DNA from: Prado023 sp963798745
GTDB lineage: Bacteria > Actinomycetota > Actinomycetes > S36-B12 > CAIYMF01
Direction of reading: 5' to 3'
NCBI GenBank assembly: GCA_963798745.1
Contig: CAWCUF010000003.1
Coordinates: 496,001 to 560,000, forward strand
DNA: 64,000 nt
The notes beneath the pieces are model-generated. The model searched no databases and was not told the origin of the DNA. It was given only the letters and a program-made list of their open reading frames with translations. Below, piece after piece: positions 21,566 through 30,241 of the stretch; within the stretch, counting starts at the first letter, position 1, and each line of letters starts with the position of its first letter. The translations under genes were made by a program, and so were the position numbers.

Positions 21566-22596
21566 GGTGCGACTCCGTTGACGGGCAGACCCAGCGGCTC
21601 GGGCAGGCCGAGGATCCGGTTGGCGTTCTGCAGCGCCTGGCCGGCCGCGCCCTTGACGAGGTTGTCCAAGGCAACCAGCACGGTGGTGCGGCCCGAGTGC
21701 GCATCGGCGGCGACCTGGAGGTGGACGCTGTTCGAGCCGAGCGTTGCAGAAGTGGCGGGGAGCCGGCCGGCCGGCAGCACGTGCACGAACGGCTCGTCGT
21801 CGTAGGCCGCGTGCAGGGCGTCGCGCAGGGTTGCCTCGTCGACCCCCGGCGCGGTGCGCGCGGTGCAGGTGGCCAGGATCCCGCGCGGCATGGGCGCCAG
21901 CGTGGGGGTGAACAACATCGTGACCGGCTCCGCCGCCGCCACGCTGAGGGCCTGCTCCATCTCCGGTGTGTGCTGGTGCGCGCCACCGACCTTGTAAGGC
22001 GCCATCGAGCCCATCACCTCGCTGGCGAGCAGGGCCGCCGACGGCGTGCGACCCGCCCCGGAGGTACCGGAGGCAGCCACCACGACGACATCGCCGGGCT
22101 CCACGAGGCCCGCAGCCAGCAGCGGCGCCAGACCCAGGGCCACGGATGTCGCGTAGCAGCCGGGATTTGCCACTCGAGGGGCTCCTACGAGGCGATCGCG
22201 TTGGCCCGGGAGTTCGGGCAGGCCGTAGGGCCAGGTGCCCGCGTGCGGGCTGCTGCCGTAGTAGCGGTCCCACGCACCACCATCGGCCAGGCGGAAGTCG
22301 GCACCGAGGTCCACGACCGGCAGGTCCTCGGGCAGGTTCCGGACCAGGGCGGCGGACTCACCGTGCGGCAGCGCCATGAACAGCAGGTCCGCGCCGGCCA
22401 GCGAGTCGGCGTCTGTGGGGACGAACCGGAGGTCGGCCAAACCGACGAGTTGCGGGTGGACATCCCCGACCAGGTGCCCCGCCCGGTTGCCGGCGGCCAA
22501 TGCGCCGAGTTCGAGTTCCAGATGCGATGCAACCAGGCGCAGCAACTCACCGCCGGCGTATCCGGAGGCGCCGGCTATCGATACGGAGTAGGTCAC
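21562..22596 (-). CDS. argC: N-acetyl-gamma-glutamyl-phosphate reductase
   Basis: This NADPH-dependent enzyme reduces acetylglutamyl phosphate to the semialdehyde. The 344-residue frame starts at GTG 22596 and shows the Rossmann start VSIAGASGYAGGELLRL, the catalytic cysteine in VANPGCYATSVALGL, SGTSGAGRTPS, and histidine-containing VGGAHQHTPEMEQ. A -10 box TATACT ends 6 nt before the GTG and no ribosome-binding site is visible, so the mRNA is probably leaderless. It heads argCJBDR. The ArgR-like operator covers the -10. Confidence 0.95.
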   Translation of the reverse strand: MTYSVSIAGASGYAGGELLRLVASHLELELGALAAGNRAGHLVGDVHPQLVGLADLRFVPTDADSLAGADLLFMALPHGESAALVRNLPEDLPVVDLGADFRLADGGAWDRYYGSSPHAGTWPYGLPELPGQRDRLVGAPRVANPGCYATSVALGLAPLLAAGLVEPGDVVVVAASGTSGAGRTPSAALLASEVMGSMAPYKVGGAHQHTPEMEQALSVAAAEPVTMLFTPTLAPMPRGILATCTARTAPGVDEATLRDALHAAYDDEPFVHVLPAGRLPATSATLGSNSVHLQVAADAHSGRTTVLVALDNLVKGAAGQALQNANRILGLPEPLGLPVNGVAP

Positions 22597-22643
22597 CCAG
22601 CGAGTATACGCATATACGGATACGCGCTGGGTGACCTACTCCG
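22584..22643 (-). promoter_or_regulatory. argC promoter-operator inside a perfect 19-bp inverted repeat
   Basis: Arms CGGAGTAGGTCACCCAGCG (22584-22602) and its exact reverse complement (22625-22643) flank a 22-bp centre. The centre holds the ArgR-like operator (22601-22618) and, read on the minus strand, the -10 TATACT (22603-22608). The left arm is the first codons of argC. The right arm is therefore an inverted copy of the argC start, facing the other way and preceded by a decayed box, GATACG. It may form a cruciform or mark an inverted duplication. The operator role is inferred from the shared word at argG. Confidence 0.75.
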
Positions 22644-22676
22644 CGGTCCTGCCGATCGAGCTTCCCGCGCTTGAAT

Positions 22677-22709
22677 CATCGATCTGGCACTTCAACTGCC
22701 GGATCGATG
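22677..22709. repeat. 33-bp quasi-palindrome, copy 1
   Basis: The sequence begins CATCGATCTGGCACTTCAAC and ends GGATCGATG, with arms nearly complementary. A second copy lies at 50027-50059; read in reverse complement it differs from this one at 3 of 33 positions. Here it sits just beyond the stop of the exporter gene, so it may act as a hairpin terminator. No U-tract follows. Confidence 0.7.
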
Positions 22710-22737
22710 CCACTAGGTCTCCGGCACGGGCCGCTGG

Positions 22738-24426
22738 TTACTCGAGGGACATGGGGGCGGGCTCGGCCGGCTCGGTTGCCGGGCCGTCGGAGCGGGTGCG
22801 CAGCTTCACCTCGGGGATCAGGAACGCCACTAGGAAGGCCACCGCCACGAACGGGATCGCGGTGAGGAAGACGTCCTGCAGCGCGAGCACGAACGAGTTC
22901 AGCACCGGTTCCTTGATGGCCGGGGGAAGCGCCTCGATCGCGGTGATGTCCGACAGCGAACCACCCACCTGGTTGGCCGCGCCCGGCGTACCGGCCAGGG
23001 CTGCCTCCAGGTGGTACGCGAGCCGCGTGTTCAGCACGGCACCGAAGATGGCCGTGCCGAAGGCGCCACCCATCGAGCGGAAGAACGTGATCGACGAGGT
23101 GGCCACCCCCAGGTCACGCAACGCCACGTCGTTCTGGACCGCGGTGACCACGGTCTGCATCGTGAACCCCAGGCCCGCGCCGAAGATGAAGACCCCCACG
23201 CCGAACTTCCAGTAGGGGGTATCCACCGTGAGCAGGGTCATCAGAACCAGCGCGACCAGCACGATGCCCGCGCCGAGGATCGGGAAGACCCGGTAGCGAC
23301 CGGTCCTGGTGATCAGGATGCCGGACCCGATCGAGGTGATCAGGATGCCCAGCACCATCGGGATCAGGGCCAGCCCGGACTCGGTCGGGGAGAAGCCCTT
23401 GACCACCTGCAGATAGAAGGGCAGGTAGATGATGCCGCCGAACATCGCCATCCCCAGGATCGCGGCGAAGATGACCGACCACTTGAACACCCGCCCCCGG
23501 AAGAGGCGCATCGGGATGATGGGCTCCTCGGCGCGCAGCTCGACGAACACGAAGACCACTGCGAGCAGCAGGCCCGCGATGAGCAGGGTGAGACTCTGGG
23601 AGGCGCGCCAGCCGTACTCCGGACCGGCCCACGAGGTGTAGAGCAGCAGCGAGGTCACTGCCGCGACGATGGTCGCCGCGCCCAGGTAGTCGATCTTGTG
23701 ATCACGGCGCACGATCGGCATGTGCAGGGCGCGCGAGGTGATGAACAGTGCCGCCAGTCCGATCGGGATGTTCAGCCAGAAGATCCAGCGCCAGCCGGGA
23801 CCGTCGGTGAAGAACCCGCCGAGCAGCGGGCCGGCGACGCTCGAGACGCCGAACACGGCGCCGAACATGCCCTGGTACCTGCCGCGCTCCCGCGGCGGGA
23901 TGATGTCGCCGATGATGGCCAGGGCCAGGGCCATCAGGCCACCGCCACCGAGGCCCTGGACCGCCCGACCGCCGATCAGCATGGCCATCGAGCCGGCCGC
24001 GCCGGCGACCAGTGAACCCACGAGGAAGACCACGATCGCGATCTGGAACATCGGGCGCCGGCCGTAGAGGTCCGAGATCTTGCCCCACAACGGCGTCGAG
24101 GCCGTGGAGGTCAGCAGGTAGGCGGTGACCACCCAGGACAGGTGCTCCAGGCCGCCGAGCTCGGAGACGATGGTGGGCAGGGCCGTGCCGACGATGCTCT
24201 GGTCGAGCGCCGCCAGGAACACGCCGGCCATCAGGCCGATCATCACCTGGATGATCTCGCGGTGGGACAGGTAGGAGGGGGCGCCGCCGGGGTCCGCCTG
24301 CGCGGGGCCGGCCTGCTGGGGCCCTACGGGCTGGGTCGGCACGGACACGGCTTGCCCGGCCGGGACGGACTCGGCGATGCCAGCACGCACGTCCGGGGTG
24401 TAATCGTCCTTGGGTTCGGGGCTCAT
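22738..24426 (-). CDS. DHA2 (EmrB/QacA-type) MFS drug exporter, 14 TM
   Basis: This 562-residue inner-membrane proton antiporter likely exports hydrophobic drugs or metabolites. After a Pro/Gln-rich cytoplasmic head of about 50 residues comes the first helix with the family motif VFLAALDQSIVGTALPTI, then motif A SDLYGRRPMFQ, motif C-like GAVFGVSSVAGPLLGG and WRWIFWLNIPIG. Hydrophobic segments are enough for 14 helices. The start ATG overlaps the MarR stop by 4 nt, so the regulator and pump are one operon. The 33-bp palindrome follows the stop. The substrate is unknown. Confidence 0.9.
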   Translation of the reverse strand: MSPEPKDDYTPDVRAGIAESVPAGQAVSVPTQPVGPQQAGPAQADPGGAPSYLSHREIIQVMIGLMAGVFLAALDQSIVGTALPTIVSELGGLEHLSWVVTAYLLTSTASTPLWGKISDLYGRRPMFQIAIVVFLVGSLVAGAAGSMAMLIGGRAVQGLGGGGLMALALAIIGDIIPPRERGRYQGMFGAVFGVSSVAGPLLGGFFTDGPGWRWIFWLNIPIGLAALFITSRALHMPIVRRDHKIDYLGAATIVAAVTSLLLYTSWAGPEYGWRASQSLTLLIAGLLLAVVFVFVELRAEEPIIPMRLFRGRVFKWSVIFAAILGMAMFGGIIYLPFYLQVVKGFSPTESGLALIPMVLGILITSIGSGILITRTGRYRVFPILGAGIVLVALVLMTLLTVDTPYWKFGVGVFIFGAGLGFTMQTVVTAVQNDVALRDLGVATSSITFFRSMGGAFGTAIFGAVLNTRLAYHLEAALAGTPGAANQVGGSLSDITAIEALPPAIKEPVLNSFVLALQDVFLTAIPFVAVAFLVAFLIPEVKLRTRSDGPATEPAEPAPMSLE

Positions 24427-24872
24427 GCGGTCTCCTTGAGGTGGTTCAGGCGTTCGGCGAGCTTGTCGAGCAGCCGGATCAGCTCGTCGCGCTCGGTCGG
24501 CGAGAACGAGGCGGTGGCGGCCGCCAGCGTCTCGCGGTGGGAGGTCAGTCGCTGCCCCAGGTGCTCCAGGCCGCTGGCTGAGACGCTCAGGACCGAGGCG
24601 CGCCCGTCCTGGGGGTCACGGCCGGCCGCGATGTGTCCCTCATCGATGAGGACGCGCACGTGTCGGCTGACTGTCGAGGCGTCCAGGCCGATCGCGTCGG
24701 CCAGATGACCCTGGCGGGTGGGGCCGGACGTGGCCAGGTGGTGCAGGATCGGGAAGGCCCCTTGATCCGCACCGACCGAGGCCAGGCGCAGGGCCCGCTT
24801 CACGCCGATGAACGCCACCAGCAACTCGTCCTCCGTGCATTGCGGAGCCCAGTTCTCATCTATCACCTGCAC
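24423..24872 (-). CDS. MarR-family transcriptional repressor
   Basis: A 149-residue winged-helix regulator starting at GTG 24872. The DNA-binding part reads PTRQGHLADAIGLDASTVSR (recognition helix), followed by the wing DPQDGRASVLSVSASG. Helices at both ends (ELLVAFIGVKRALRL and LIRLLDKLAERLNHL) would form the dimer. It precedes and overlaps the exporter gene, the usual layout for a pump sensor that releases DNA on ligand binding. An 11-bp-arm palindrome lies 10 bp upstream of the start and probably is its operator, giving autoregulation. Confidence 0.88.
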   Translation of the reverse strand: MQVIDENWAPQCTEDELLVAFIGVKRALRLASVGADQGAFPILHHLATSGPTRQGHLADAIGLDASTVSRHVRVLIDEGHIAAGRDPQDGRASVLSVSASGLEHLGQRLTSHRETLAAATASFSPTERDELIRLLDKLAERLNHLKETA

Positions 24873-24880
24873 AGGTAATC

Positions 24881-24905
24881 ATAGTTGCGTGCATCACGCA
24901 ACTAT
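24881..24905. promoter_or_regulatory. Palindromic operator upstream of marR-exporter operon
   Basis: A perfect palindrome with 11-bp arms, ATAGTTGCGTG and CACGCAACTAT, around a CAT centre. A second, shorter inverted repeat (ATCACCTG/CAGGTAAT) overlaps the marR start at about 24863-24879. Both arm length and place suit a MarR dimer site. The AT-rich flank TAGTTG/CAACTATC suggests overlap with the promoter. Confidence 0.75.
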
Positions 24906-25013
24906 CTAATGCAACCTTCAAGCAGCCGTCCTCCCCAACCGAGGCTTTCGTCCTGCGCAGTGGCTACCGGATTCGGGAGCAGATCGGCAATGGCGACGCG
25001 TCTGCGCAGAGCG

Positions 25014-25775
25014 TCAGCGCGTCGTAGCTTCTTCGAGCATCGCCCGGCGGTCGTCTCGGACATGGATGAAGCGACCGGAAAGGGCGTCGAACTCCCCGCC
25101 GGCCAGGTCGCGGATGAGGTCCGCAGCAGCCGATGCGGGTAGGTAGGCCGAGTCCGGCAGGTCGGCCAGGTCCGGCCGGTGCGCGAGCAGGGCGTCGGGC
25201 CAGGACGTCATGTCCGTGCGCACCATCCCGGGGCTGATCGCGAAGACGCTGACCCCGGTCCCGGCGAGCTCCGCACCCAGCGTGGACGCCAGGTGCATGA
25301 CCGCAGCCTTGCTGGCGCCGTAGGCCGACGAGTGCGGTGCGGGGAACCGCCCCATCCCCGAGGACAGGATGATCACGCGCCCACTGCCCCGCGCGACCAT
25401 GGCCGGCAGCGTGTCGCGCAGGGTCGTGTAGACCCCGCGGACGTTGACCTCGAAATCGTGCCACCAGGTGTCGGGGTCCGTGCTCCACGTCGGACCGACC
25501 GCGCTCAGGACACCCGCGTTGGCCACGACCAGCTCCGGGACCGCCCACAGCGCGCCGAGCGCAGCACACGCCTGGGCCATCGCAGGCCCATCGGTCACGT
25601 CTGCGACCAGGGGAAGGACGCGGTCGGGCTCCGAGTGGGCGGCCAACCGGGCCAGCGCGTCGGCGTCGCGCGCGAGCGCTGCGACGCGCCAGCCGTGGCT
25701 GAGCAGATCCTCGGCCACGAACCGGCCAATGCCCCGGCTGGCCCCGGTGACCAGGGCTACGGGCAGATCGTTCAC
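25014..25775 (-). CDS. Short-chain dehydrogenase/reductase
   Basis: A 253-residue classical SDR oxidoreductase. The cofactor loop is VTGASRGIGRFVAE, the second motif VVANAGVLS, the active site serine in IILSSGMG and the YxxxK pair in SSAYGASKAAVMHL. The Arg just after the TGAS loop and ALARDADAL further on favour NADP(H). The start is GTG at 25775. It stands alone between the MarR operon and a DUF1707 gene with no partner enzyme, so the substrate is unknown. Confidence 0.88.
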   Translation of the reverse strand: MNDLPVALVTGASRGIGRFVAEDLLSHGWRVAALARDADALARLAAHSEPDRVLPLVADVTDGPAMAQACAALGALWAVPELVVANAGVLSAVGPTWSTDPDTWWHDFEVNVRGVYTTLRDTLPAMVARGSGRVIILSSGMGRFPAPHSSAYGASKAAVMHLASTLGAELAGTGVSVFAISPGMVRTDMTSWPDALLAHRPDLADLPDSAYLPASAAADLIRDLAGGEFDALSGRFIHVRDDRRAMLEEATTR

Positions 25776-25890
25776 TTCAGCCTCCCTAGATTCGGGCGGC
25801 CGCCGACGACGCGCGCCCGTTGCTCCGAGGGTAGGGCAACCCCGGCCGTCGCATCCTGTCGCACGCCAGACCGGCAGACCACGAGGAGCT

Positions 25891-26451
25891 TCATGCCTCG
25901 TCGTCGTCGCCCGGCTCCAGGCTGCGCCGCTCGGTCTTCTCGAGGGCCTTGCGGGCCTTGCGTTCCAACCGCGCCCGTTCGGTCTCGATCAGGTCCCCAC
26001 GCATGACCAGCATCCGCGCGACGTTGAGCCCGGTGGCCATCATGACGAAGATCGGCCACGGGAAACCTCCGCCGATCACTGCCCAGATGACCCAGACGAC
26101 CGTCGAGACGGACACGAAGCTCCACGCCGCCTCGCGCAGGTCGGATCGGTAGCTGGCCACGGCCCGCTCCTGGAACGTCTCGGAACCCGCCAGCGCCCCG
26201 ACCGACGCAGGCGCTGACCCGGTCACGGGCACCAGGTCGTCGAGCAGGGCGGGCAGGGCGCCCAACGTCCGCGCGCTCAGCACGGCGTCGCTGCGCTGGT
26301 CGAACTCGTCGCGCGTGAGCCTTCCCTCGGCGTAGGCCCGGCCCAGCAACCGGTGCACCACGTCGCGGTCGGCGTCGGAGGCGCGTACCGCGCTGTGCGC
26401 CGCGATGCGCGGGTCGAACTCGAACTCGTCCCACACGGAGTTCGCAGCCAC
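25891..26451 (-). CDS. DUF1707 and 2TM-domain membrane protein
   Basis: The 186-residue protein carries a DUF1707 domain in residues about 20-72, with the family hallmark RASDADRDVVHRLLGRAYAE followed by GRLTRDEFDQRSDAVLSARTLGAL. Two hydrophobic segments follow (FVSVSTVVWVIWAVIGGG and FVMMATGLNVARML). The C-terminus is a charged helix, LIETERARLERKARKALEK, and an acidic tail. This layout is common in actinobacteria. DUF1707 is thought to be a small helical interaction domain. No biochemical role is established. Confidence 0.85.
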   Translation of the reverse strand: MAANSVWDEFEFDPRIAAHSAVRASDADRDVVHRLLGRAYAEGRLTRDEFDQRSDAVLSARTLGALPALLDDLVPVTGSAPASVGALAGSETFQERAVASYRSDLREAAWSFVSVSTVVWVIWAVIGGGFPWPIFVMMATGLNVARMLVMRGDLIETERARLERKARKALEKTERRSLEPGDDDEA

Positions 26452-26501
26452 CTGCGGGAGTCTAGGCGCGGTGTCGGCTCACCCGCAGGGCGTCGGAGGA
26501 C

Positions 26502-29021
26502 TCAGGTCCGCAGCGTCGCACCGCACTGCACCTCAGCCGCGGCCAGGGCGTCGGCCCGGACCTGGGCCACCTGCGCCGCCGACAGGGTCCGGTCCGGTGC
26601 CCGCATGCGCAGCGCGAACGCCAGCGAGATCCGACCCGGGCCCACCTGCTCCCCGGAGTAGGTGTCGAACAGCCGCACGCTCTCCAGCAGTTCGCCCCCA
26701 CCCTGGACCAGGGCCCGGCGCACGGCCTCGGCCGGCACATCCTCGGCCACGACGACGGCCAGGTCCTCCTTGGCCACGGGCATCGTGGAGAACACCGGGG
26801 CGGCCGTTGCCTCGGGCGCCGCGGCGAGCAGCACGTCGAGGTCGATCTCGAAGGCCACCGTGCGCGCCGGCAGCCCGAGCTCGCCGAGCACGCGTGGGTG
26901 CAGCTCACCGGCGTGGCCGATGACCTGATCGCCCACGGACAGGGCGGCGCAGCGGCCCGGGTGCCACGGCGCGCTGGCCGCCGCCGCCACCCCGATGGTC
27001 ACCCCGAGCTCGTCGGCGAGGTCGCGCACGATCCCCAGGGCGTCGGACCAGTCAGCCGGGCGGCCCGCACCCCACCAGCCGGTCCGGTCGCGCTCCCCGG
27101 CCAGGATGCCCGCGGCATGGCGCGGCTGGTCCGGCAGCAGGGCGTCCAGCTCGGCCAGCTCAGCCTCACTGGGGCGCGCCGCCACCGACGGCCGGGGCGG
27201 CTGCGCACGGCCACCGGTCCCGGAACCACGGAACACCAGGCCGACCTCGCACAGGGCCACCTCCACCGCGCCGCGGCTCAGGTTGCGCCGGGCGGCGGCG
27301 ACCAGACCGGGCAACAGCGTGGTGCGCAGGAAGGGCGCCTCGTCGGAGAGCGGGTTGGCCAACTCGACCAGCGCCAGCCGCGGGTCCCCGGCTGGAATCC
27401 CGAGGTCCTCGAGCTCCGGGCGGCCGACGAACGGGTAGTTGAGCACCTCGATCAGGCCGGCCGCGGCCAGTGCGCGCCCGGCCCGACGGCGCAGGCGCTG
27501 GTCGGAGGTCAGTCCGAAGCCAGCAGGCACCATGGGCAGGGTCGCGGGCAGGTTGTGGTACCCCTCGAGGCGGATGACCTCCTCGACGAGATCGAACGGG
27601 TCGGTCAGGTCCGGCCGCCAGGTCGGCGGCGTCACCAGCAGGTGCGCACCCTCGACCGCGACCGTGGCCCCGATCGACTCGAGTCGCTCCGAGCTGCGCT
27701 GCGGCGCGATCGCCAGTCCGCAGACCCGCGCGGGTAGGTCGGCGGGCATCCAGATCGCCGGGAGCTCGGGCACCGCATCGACGCGCTGCGTGCCCACATA
27801 GGAGGCTCCCCCCAGCTCGATGAGCAGCGCCGCGGCCCGGGCCGAGGCGACGGCCGGGAGCTCGACGTCCACGCCGCGCTCGAACCGGCGGGACGCCTCG
27901 CTGGACAGCTTGTGCCGCCGCGACATCGCGGCCACCACAGACGCCGAGAAGTGCACGGCCTCGATGACCACCGAGTGCGAGGCGTCATCGATCTCGGACT
28001 CCAGGCCGCCCATCGTGCCGGCCAGGGCCAGGGGCCCGCGCGGCTCGGCGATCACGATGTCGCGCACGTCCAGCGTGCGCCTGACGTGGTCCAAGGTCTC
28101 CAGCGGCTCCCCGGCGACCGCGCGGCGCACGGTCAGCGGACCGGACAGCTTGGCCCGGTCGAAGGCGTGCAGCGGTTGGCCGAGTTCGAGCATCACGTAG
28201 TTGGTGACGTCCACGGCCAACGAGATCGGTCGCATCCCGCAGGCCACCAGGGCGCGGCGCATCCACTGCGGGCTCGGGGCGGTCGGGTCCAGACCGGCGA
28301 TCGAGCGCAGGACGAACCGGTCGGCCGCGGCCGGGTCGGAGATCGACGCACCGTGCGCGACCTCGCCCGAGGGCGCCGGGAGCAGCGACTCGGGATCGAC
28401 CAGGGCGGGGTCGGCGAACGGCAGCCCATAGGCGGTGGCCACCTCCCGGGAGACCCCACGGATGCTCAGCGCGTAGCCACGATCGGGGGTGACAGCGATG
28501 TCGAGGACCTCGTCGCCCAGGCCGAGGACCTCGTAGCCGGAGGCGCCCGGGGCCGCTGAGCCCGGCGGCAGCACGATGATCCCGTCGTGGTCGGCGCCGA
28601 GGGCCAGTTCGCGCTCGGAGGCGATCATCCCGTCCGACACCCGGCCGTAGGTGGACCGGGACGCGATCGCGAATCCGCCCGGCAGCACGGCCCCGGGCAG
28701 CGCCACGACCACCAGATCACCAGCGGCGAAGTTGCGCGCCCCGCAGATGATGCCGCGCTCGTCGGTGGTCACGCCGTCGCGGACCTCACCGTGGCCGGCA
28801 CCGACCTCGACCCGGCAGAACCGGATCGGCTTCTTGAACTCGGTGAGCTCCTCGATGGAACGCACCAGGCCCACGACCAGTGGCCCGGCGACCTCCGCAC
28901 CCAGCACCTCGACGGTCTCGACCTCCAGTCCCGCACTGATCAGGCGGGCGGCGACATCCCGGCCGGTCTGGTCGGCCGGGACCGGCACGTACTGACGAAT
29001 CCAACTCAGCGGTGCGCGCAT
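26502..29021 (-). CDS. pheT: Phenylalanyl-tRNA synthetase beta subunit
   Basis: The large subunit of the alpha2-beta2 PheRS, needed for tRNA-Phe binding and editing. At 839 residues it has the full domain set: N-terminal EMAP-like tRNA-binding domain (VVVALPGAVLPGGFAI around 100), B3/B4 editing domain (about 210-400), B5 (VCGLAIAPQ onward), the pseudo-catalytic core (LVEEVIRLEGYHNLPATLP) and the C-terminal FDX-ACB anticodon-binding domain ending near SLAFALRMRAPDRTL. It starts 4 nt after the pheS stop and is co-transcribed with it. Confidence 0.96.
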   Translation of the reverse strand: MRAPLSWIRQYVPVPADQTGRDVAARLISAGLEVETVEVLGAEVAGPLVVGLVRSIEELTEFKKPIRFCRVEVGAGHGEVRDGVTTDERGIICGARNFAAGDLVVVALPGAVLPGGFAIASRSTYGRVSDGMIASERELALGADHDGIIVLPPGSAAPGASGYEVLGLGDEVLDIAVTPDRGYALSIRGVSREVATAYGLPFADPALVDPESLLPAPSGEVAHGASISDPAAADRFVLRSIAGLDPTAPSPQWMRRALVACGMRPISLAVDVTNYVMLELGQPLHAFDRAKLSGPLTVRRAVAGEPLETLDHVRRTLDVRDIVIAEPRGPLALAGTMGGLESEIDDASHSVVIEAVHFSASVVAAMSRRHKLSSEASRRFERGVDVELPAVASARAAALLIELGGASYVGTQRVDAVPELPAIWMPADLPARVCGLAIAPQRSSERLESIGATVAVEGAHLLVTPPTWRPDLTDPFDLVEEVIRLEGYHNLPATLPMVPAGFGLTSDQRLRRRAGRALAAAGLIEVLNYPFVGRPELEDLGIPAGDPRLALVELANPLSDEAPFLRTTLLPGLVAAARRNLSRGAVEVALCEVGLVFRGSGTGGRAQPPRPSVAARPSEAELAELDALLPDQPRHAAGILAGERDRTGWWGAGRPADWSDALGIVRDLADELGVTIGVAAAASAPWHPGRCAALSVGDQVIGHAGELHPRVLGELGLPARTVAFEIDLDVLLAAAPEATAAPVFSTMPVAKEDLAVVVAEDVPAEAVRRALVQGGGELLESVRLFDTYSGEQVGPGRISLAFALRMRAPDRTLSAAQVAQVRADALAAAEVQCGATLRT

Positions 29022-29025
29022 CGCC

Positions 29026-30135
29026 TCAGACCTCCGTGCCGAACGCGGACGAGAAGCGCTGGTCGCCCTCGACCATGTCGCGCATGTCGGTGACTCCGTG
29101 GCGGAACATCAGCGTCCGTTCGATGCCCATGCCGAACGCGAAGCCCGTGTAGCGCTCGGCGTCGATGCCGCACGCCGTGAGCACCCGCGGGTTGACCATC
29201 CCGCAGCCACCCCATTCGATCCAGCCCTCGCTGGAGCAGGTCCGGCACGGGTTGGCCGGGTCGCCCACCGACTCACCGCGGCAGACGAAGCACTGCAGGT
29301 CGACCTCGGCCGACGGCTCCGTGAACGGGAAGTAGCTCGGGCGCAGCCGGGTGACCAGCCCGGCGCCGAACATGGTGGCGGCGAAGTGGTCGAGCGTGCC
29401 CTTGAGGTCGGCCATCGTGATGCCCTCGTCGACGACCAGGCCCTCGACCTGGTGGAACACCGGGGTGTGGGTGGCGTCGAGCTCGTCGGTGCGGTAGACC
29501 CGACCCGGGCAGATCACGTAGATCGGCAGCGGACGTTCGAGCATGGAGCGCGCCTGCACCGGGGAGGTGTGCGTGCGCAGGACGACCCCACCCTCGCCGG
29601 ACCCGACGAAGAACGTGTCCTGCATGGTGCGCGCCGGATGGTCGGGGGCGATGTTCAGCGCGTCGAAGTTGAACCACTCGGCCTCGACCTCGGGGCCTTC
29701 GGCGACCTCGTAGCCCATCGCGAGGAAGACGTCCTCGATCCGCTCCATCAGCGTGGTCAGCGGGTGCCGGGCGCCGCGCGGGCGCCGATCGGTGGGCAGC
29801 GTGACGTCCACCGCCTCCTCGACGAGCACCCGATCGTCGCGCTCGGCGGCCAGGACGACCTCCCGGGCTCCAAGGGCCTTCTTGACCTGCGCGCGGGCCT
29901 GGCCGACGCGCTTGCCCGCCTCGGCCTTGGCCGCCGGGGGCAGGGCGCCGATCTCGCGGTTGGCCAGGGCCAGCGGTGAACGGTCTCCGGCATGCGCGAG
30001 CCGCTGCTCCTTGAGCGCGTCGAGGTCTGCGGCGCCCGCGATGGCGGCCAGGGCGGCATCCCGGGCGGCGGCCACCGCCTCGTCGGACAGCGCGCTCACC
30101 TCGACCGGGTCGTAGCTCTTGTTCGGGGCTGACAT
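29026..30135 (-). CDS. pheS: Phenylalanyl-tRNA synthetase alpha subunit
   Basis: The catalytic subunit of PheRS. The 369-residue protein starts at ATG 30135 behind GGAAGG. Residues 1-100 form the tRNA-contacting coiled coil. The class II motifs follow: HPLTTLMERIEDVFLAMGYE (motif 1), THTSPVQARSML and PGRVYRTDELDATHTPVFHQ (motif 2), and GFAFGMGIERTLMFRHG (motif 3). An alternative start 8 codons upstream exists but lacks a better ribosome-binding site. The order infC-rpmI-rplT-methyltransferase-pheS-pheT is conserved in actinobacteria. Confidence 0.97.
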   Translation of the reverse strand: MSAPNKSYDPVEVSALSDEAVAAARDAALAAIAGAADLDALKEQRLAHAGDRSPLALANREIGALPPAAKAEAGKRVGQARAQVKKALGAREVVLAAERDDRVLVEEAVDVTLPTDRRPRGARHPLTTLMERIEDVFLAMGYEVAEGPEVEAEWFNFDALNIAPDHPARTMQDTFFVGSGEGGVVLRTHTSPVQARSMLERPLPIYVICPGRVYRTDELDATHTPVFHQVEGLVVDEGITMADLKGTLDHFAATMFGAGLVTRLRPSYFPFTEPSAEVDLQCFVCRGESVGDPANPCRTCSSEGWIEWGGCGMVNPRVLTACGIDAERYTGFAFGMGIERTLMFRHGVTDMRDMVEGDQRFSSAFGTEV

Positions 30136-30241
30136 GGCGCCTTCCGGGTTCACGGGCAACTGGGCCGCGATTCTACCGGCGATGCCCGGTGGGCCAGCCC
30201 GGCTGCCGTCACCGACGCCCGGCGGGCCGGCCCGGGTGCCG

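Noticed and set aside
22631..23215. Plus-strand frame beginning with an inverted copy of the argC start
   Set aside because: After the inverted arm it runs antisense into the exporter gene and shows no protein family; only the repeat is real.
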